NCBI GenBank assembly: GCA_964187655.1
Contig: CAXLMP010000079.1
Span: 23,777-87,776, forward strand
From: Lentimonas sp002292345
GTDB taxonomy: Bacteria; Verrucomicrobiota; Verrucomicrobiia; Opitutales; Coraliomargaritaceae
DNA: 64,000 bases
Reading direction: 5' to 3'
Shown here: positions 62,090 through 64,000 of the stretch, one piece after another
Layout: the number at the start of each line of letters is the position of its first letter
Numbering within the stretch: position 1 is the first letter of the stretch
Notes under the pieces: model-generated
Seen by the model: only the letters and a program-made list of their open reading frames with translations
What the model was told of the DNA's origin: nothing
Database searches by the model: none
Made by a program: the position numbers and the translations under genes

Positions 62090-63181
62090 CTAATCCGACG
62101 CCACTTGTTTCTTGGCAGCAATATCTCCACGCCGCGGACCGACACTCAACTCCCCAGTGCCTGACAGCAACACCGCGGCAGGCCGCGTCTCAGGAAAATA
62201 GGAAAAGATAATCACCATAATCACCGTGATCGGCACACATAAGAACATGCCTGGAATGCCCCAAATCGAGCCCCACAGACCAAGTGACAACAAAATGACG
62301 ATCGGACTTAGATTCAAACGGTTGCCCATCAATCGCGGTTCCAACAGGCTACCAATACAAAACTGCAAGCCGGTTAATACTGAGGCAGTGATCACAAAAG
62401 GGCCGAAGGTATCAAACTGCACCAAAGCCAAGACCGACGGAAACGCGGTCGCAATGATCGAACCAATTGTTGGTATGAAATTGAGAAAAAAGATAAGAAC
62501 CGCCCAGAAGCTAGCGAAATCGACTCCGACTAGGTTTAACACCAAATAGCTTAACAACGCAGTCGCTGCACTAGTAAGGACTTTAATCCCGATATAGGAG
62601 CGGATATCAGAACGAATCTTCTCCATCAGCCCTAAGACCTCTTCGAGACGATCTGAATCTCGAACCAGTCCATGCATTTTTGCAGTAAATGTGCGCTGCT
62701 CTAACAAGAGAAAAATCAGATACAAAATAATAATTCCAGTCCGACTGACCAACGAGCGCACAGTGCCCCCAATATCCTGTAAATAACTGCTCAAATTAAT
62801 CTGAGCAAAGATCTCCCTAATATTGGGTGCTTCCTCAACCCCGAATAGTTCATAGCCTTTATAAATCAAACCCTCCAAATTCTGCTGATACAGGGGCGCG
62901 ACTTTGATCACACTGGCGATATTTACCGTGATCAATTGAATCACTAAACTCAACGAAGCCAAGATCACTGCAATCGCCACAATCATGGCAATCGGACGGG
63001 GCAACGACACACGACCAATACGCAGGCGACAAATTGTATGTGCCAAAATATTGATTAGATAAGCGACCGCGCCAGCAATCACCAGGGGCAACAACAAAGC
63101 CTGCCCAAGATAGAGCAAATAAAAGCTCAAAAAGACGATCAACATCGTTAACGCTGCGCGCTGCAATTTCATAGCAGTCAT
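62090..63181 (-). CDS. AI-2E family transporter/permease
   Basis: The 363-aa membrane protein has about eight helices. Family features include the N-terminal LYLGQALLLPLVIAGAVAYL and FLNFIPTIGSIIATAFPSVL (the hallmark central motif). LQFCIGSLLEPRLMGNRLNL and LSPIVILLSLGLWGSIWGIP follow. Members include AI-2 exporters and Na+/H+ antiporters, so the substrate is open. A short ATG at 63172 is an alternative start. The lysine-rich protein gene diverges from it. Confidence 0.9.
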   Translation of the reverse strand: MTAMKLQRAALTMLIVFLSFYLLYLGQALLLPLVIAGAVAYLINILAHTICRLRIGRVSLPRPIAMIVAIAVILASLSLVIQLITVNIASVIKVAPLYQQNLEGLIYKGYELFGVEEAPNIREIFAQINLSSYLQDIGGTVRSLVSRTGIIILYLIFLLLEQRTFTAKMHGLVRDSDRLEEVLGLMEKIRSDIRSYIGIKVLTSAATALLSYLVLNLVGVDFASFWAVLIFFLNFIPTIGSIIATAFPSVLALVQFDTFGPFVITASVLTGLQFCIGSLLEPRLMGNRLNLSPIVILLSLGLWGSIWGIPGMFLCVPITVIMVIIFSYFPETRPAAVLLSGTGELSVGPRRGDIAAKKQVASD

Positions 63182-63283
63182 TTAATAAGAAGTATTCGGA
63201 CGATGTCCACCACGGAGCACCATGAATATTCAACTAAGCTAGGCCATTTGCGATTCTTCAAAAACGTCATACCGTGTCTACCC

Positions 63284-63655
63284 ATGAAACACATAATCCT
63301 CATCGCCCTCAGCCTATCTCTCTTCGCCTTCAGTCTACACGCGACAAAACCCGATAACGCAGGAAAACCCGACCAACAAAAAACTGTTCAAAATCAATCT
63401 AATGCGCACCACTCCGATTCTGACGCAGTCAAATCAAAGAACCAGCAGGAGAAAAAAGAGAAAAAAGAAAAGAAGGAAAAAGAAGCGAAGCATTCAGCTG
63501 ATGATGACGGCGTTGAAGAGACAACAGGCAAGAGCAATAATAGCGATAAGTCGGACGCCATCCGTAAAGAAGCAGGCAAAGGCTCCGAGACCGGCCAACA
63601 ACACCGCGAAGCGCACAGTCGCAAATGGTGGAAGTTCTGGGGCGAAGAAGAATAA
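63284..63655 (+). CDS. Exported Lys/Glu-rich protein
   Basis: The 123-aa protein has a signal peptide (1-20, LIALSLSLFAFSLHA) and a highly charged mature part dominated by Lys and Glu (EKKEKKEKKEKEAKHSADDD) with a C-terminal KWWKFWGEEE. It looks disordered or coiled-coil. The start at 63284 gives a clean signal peptide; the frame opens upstream without such a feature. It might bind nucleic acid or acidic polymer. No function is assigned. Confidence 0.7.
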   Translation: MKHIILIALSLSLFAFSLHATKPDNAGKPDQQKTVQNQSNAHHSDSDAVKSKNQQEKKEKKEKKEKEAKHSADDDGVEETTGKSNNSDKSDAIRKEAGKGSETGQQHREAHSRKWWKFWGEEE

Positions 63656-63668
63656 TCCAACCTTCACT

Positions 63669-63935
63669 TCACCCACGCTGATTTCTTTTAAACGAAAGTT
63701 CAGCCATACCGCAGTAAAGCACTGGAACCACAAAGATCGTCAGTAGTGCCAGGCACATGCCGCCGAATGATGGGATTGCCATTGGCACCATAATGTCAGC
63801 ACCGCGACCGGTCGAAGTGAGCACTGGCAGCAGTGCGAGAATCGTTGTGACACTCGTCATCATCGCTGGGCGCACGCGACGCTCCCCCGCTTCGACAGTC
63901 GCTGCGCGAAGGACCGCGGTGATGCTTGCGAAATA
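63669..63935 (-). pseudogene. C-terminal remnant of an RND efflux pump (CusA/CzcA-like)
   Basis: The open frame (about 88 residues) matches the last membrane part of heavy-metal RND pumps: RRVRPAMMTSVTTILALLPV, TGRGADIMVPMAIPSFGG and LLTIFVVPVLY. The match continues N-terminally to AVLRAATVEAGERRVRP, then an in-frame TAG (63936-63938) ends it, where an intact pump would continue upstream. Beyond the stop the minus-strand frames show no pump sequence to the window edge. A frameshift or rearrangement is likely. Metal-type substrate is inferred from the motif. Confidence 0.6.
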
Positions 63936-64000
63936 CTACTCTCGCGCACTGCCAAATGCATCTGAGTCGCTGGCGCTATCGCAAGTAACTCAGATAAGAC

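Overview
The window is about 64 kb of dense, mostly housekeeping bacterial chromosome from a Gram-negative organism. It carries waaA (Kdo transferase), an MlaA-type outer-membrane lipoprotein, lipoprotein signal peptides and type IV pilus/type II secretion ATPases. The mix suggests a marine verrucomicrobium of the Opitutae (Puniceicoccales/Coraliomargarita-like): frequent absence of clear Shine-Dalgarno sites, several TTG/GTG starts, agmatine deiminase plus N-carbamoylputrescine amidase, and many lineage-restricted proteins. That placement is inference; there is no rRNA here to fix it. I see no intact insertion sequence, prophage or CRISPR array.

Layout. 1-3.2 kb: the edge of a surface-polysaccharide locus (hexapeptide acetyltransferase, broken GT2 glycosyltransferase, Wzx-like flippase). 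3.2-6.1 kb: acylphosphatase, ABC exporter and TPR protein operon. 6.3-9.2 kb: three-gene operon of unknown role, ending in a PhoD-like protein that has lost its metal ligands. 9.3-10.9 kb: lipB-lipA. 11-13 kb: a lipoprotein fusing an MlaA domain to an alpha/beta hydrolase. 13-27 kb: ACT protein, TetR regulator, phosphoesterase, purC, tRNA-Glu, M23 peptidase, aroC, rsmJ, MscS channel and tlyA. 27-31.4 kb: hisG-aguB-aguA, divergent from a peroxiredoxin and an OmpR-type regulator, with a 10-bp inverted repeat between them. 31.6-33.9 kb: a PilB/GspE-type ATPase with a 69-aa protein and a CheY-like receiver. 34-42 kb: sodium symporter, Cys-rich exported peptide, dusB, phosphatase, efp (Arg32 type), pyrC, rdgB, ribD, MBL hydrolase, and a tRNA-Ser whose 3' end is duplicated. 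42.5-48.8 kb: waaA and a second ATPase operon. 49-56 kb: fabG-acpP-fabF, pseudouridine synthase, folD, RDD protein, receiver-histidine kinase, proC, slyX. 56.8-60.2 kb: prepilin-like cluster with an Asn-Gly repeat protein. 60.3-64 kb: nitronate monooxygenase-like protein, AI-2E permease, Lys-rich exported protein and a remnant of an RND pump.

The most unusual biology is at 43.8-48.8 kb, with a simpler parallel at 31.6-33.9 kb. Secretion/pilus-type motor ATPases are encoded with receiver-domain proteins instead of with the usual platform, secretin and pilin genes. In the larger locus two tandem response regulators are recognisably NtrC-like along their whole length but have lost Walker A, Walker B and the sigma-54 contact loop. 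They sit next to a free-standing GspE N-terminal (MshEN-like) domain. This looks like a dedicated signalling input to a motor ATPase. The 56.8-60.2 kb prepilin cluster could supply part of the structure it drives, but that link is speculative.
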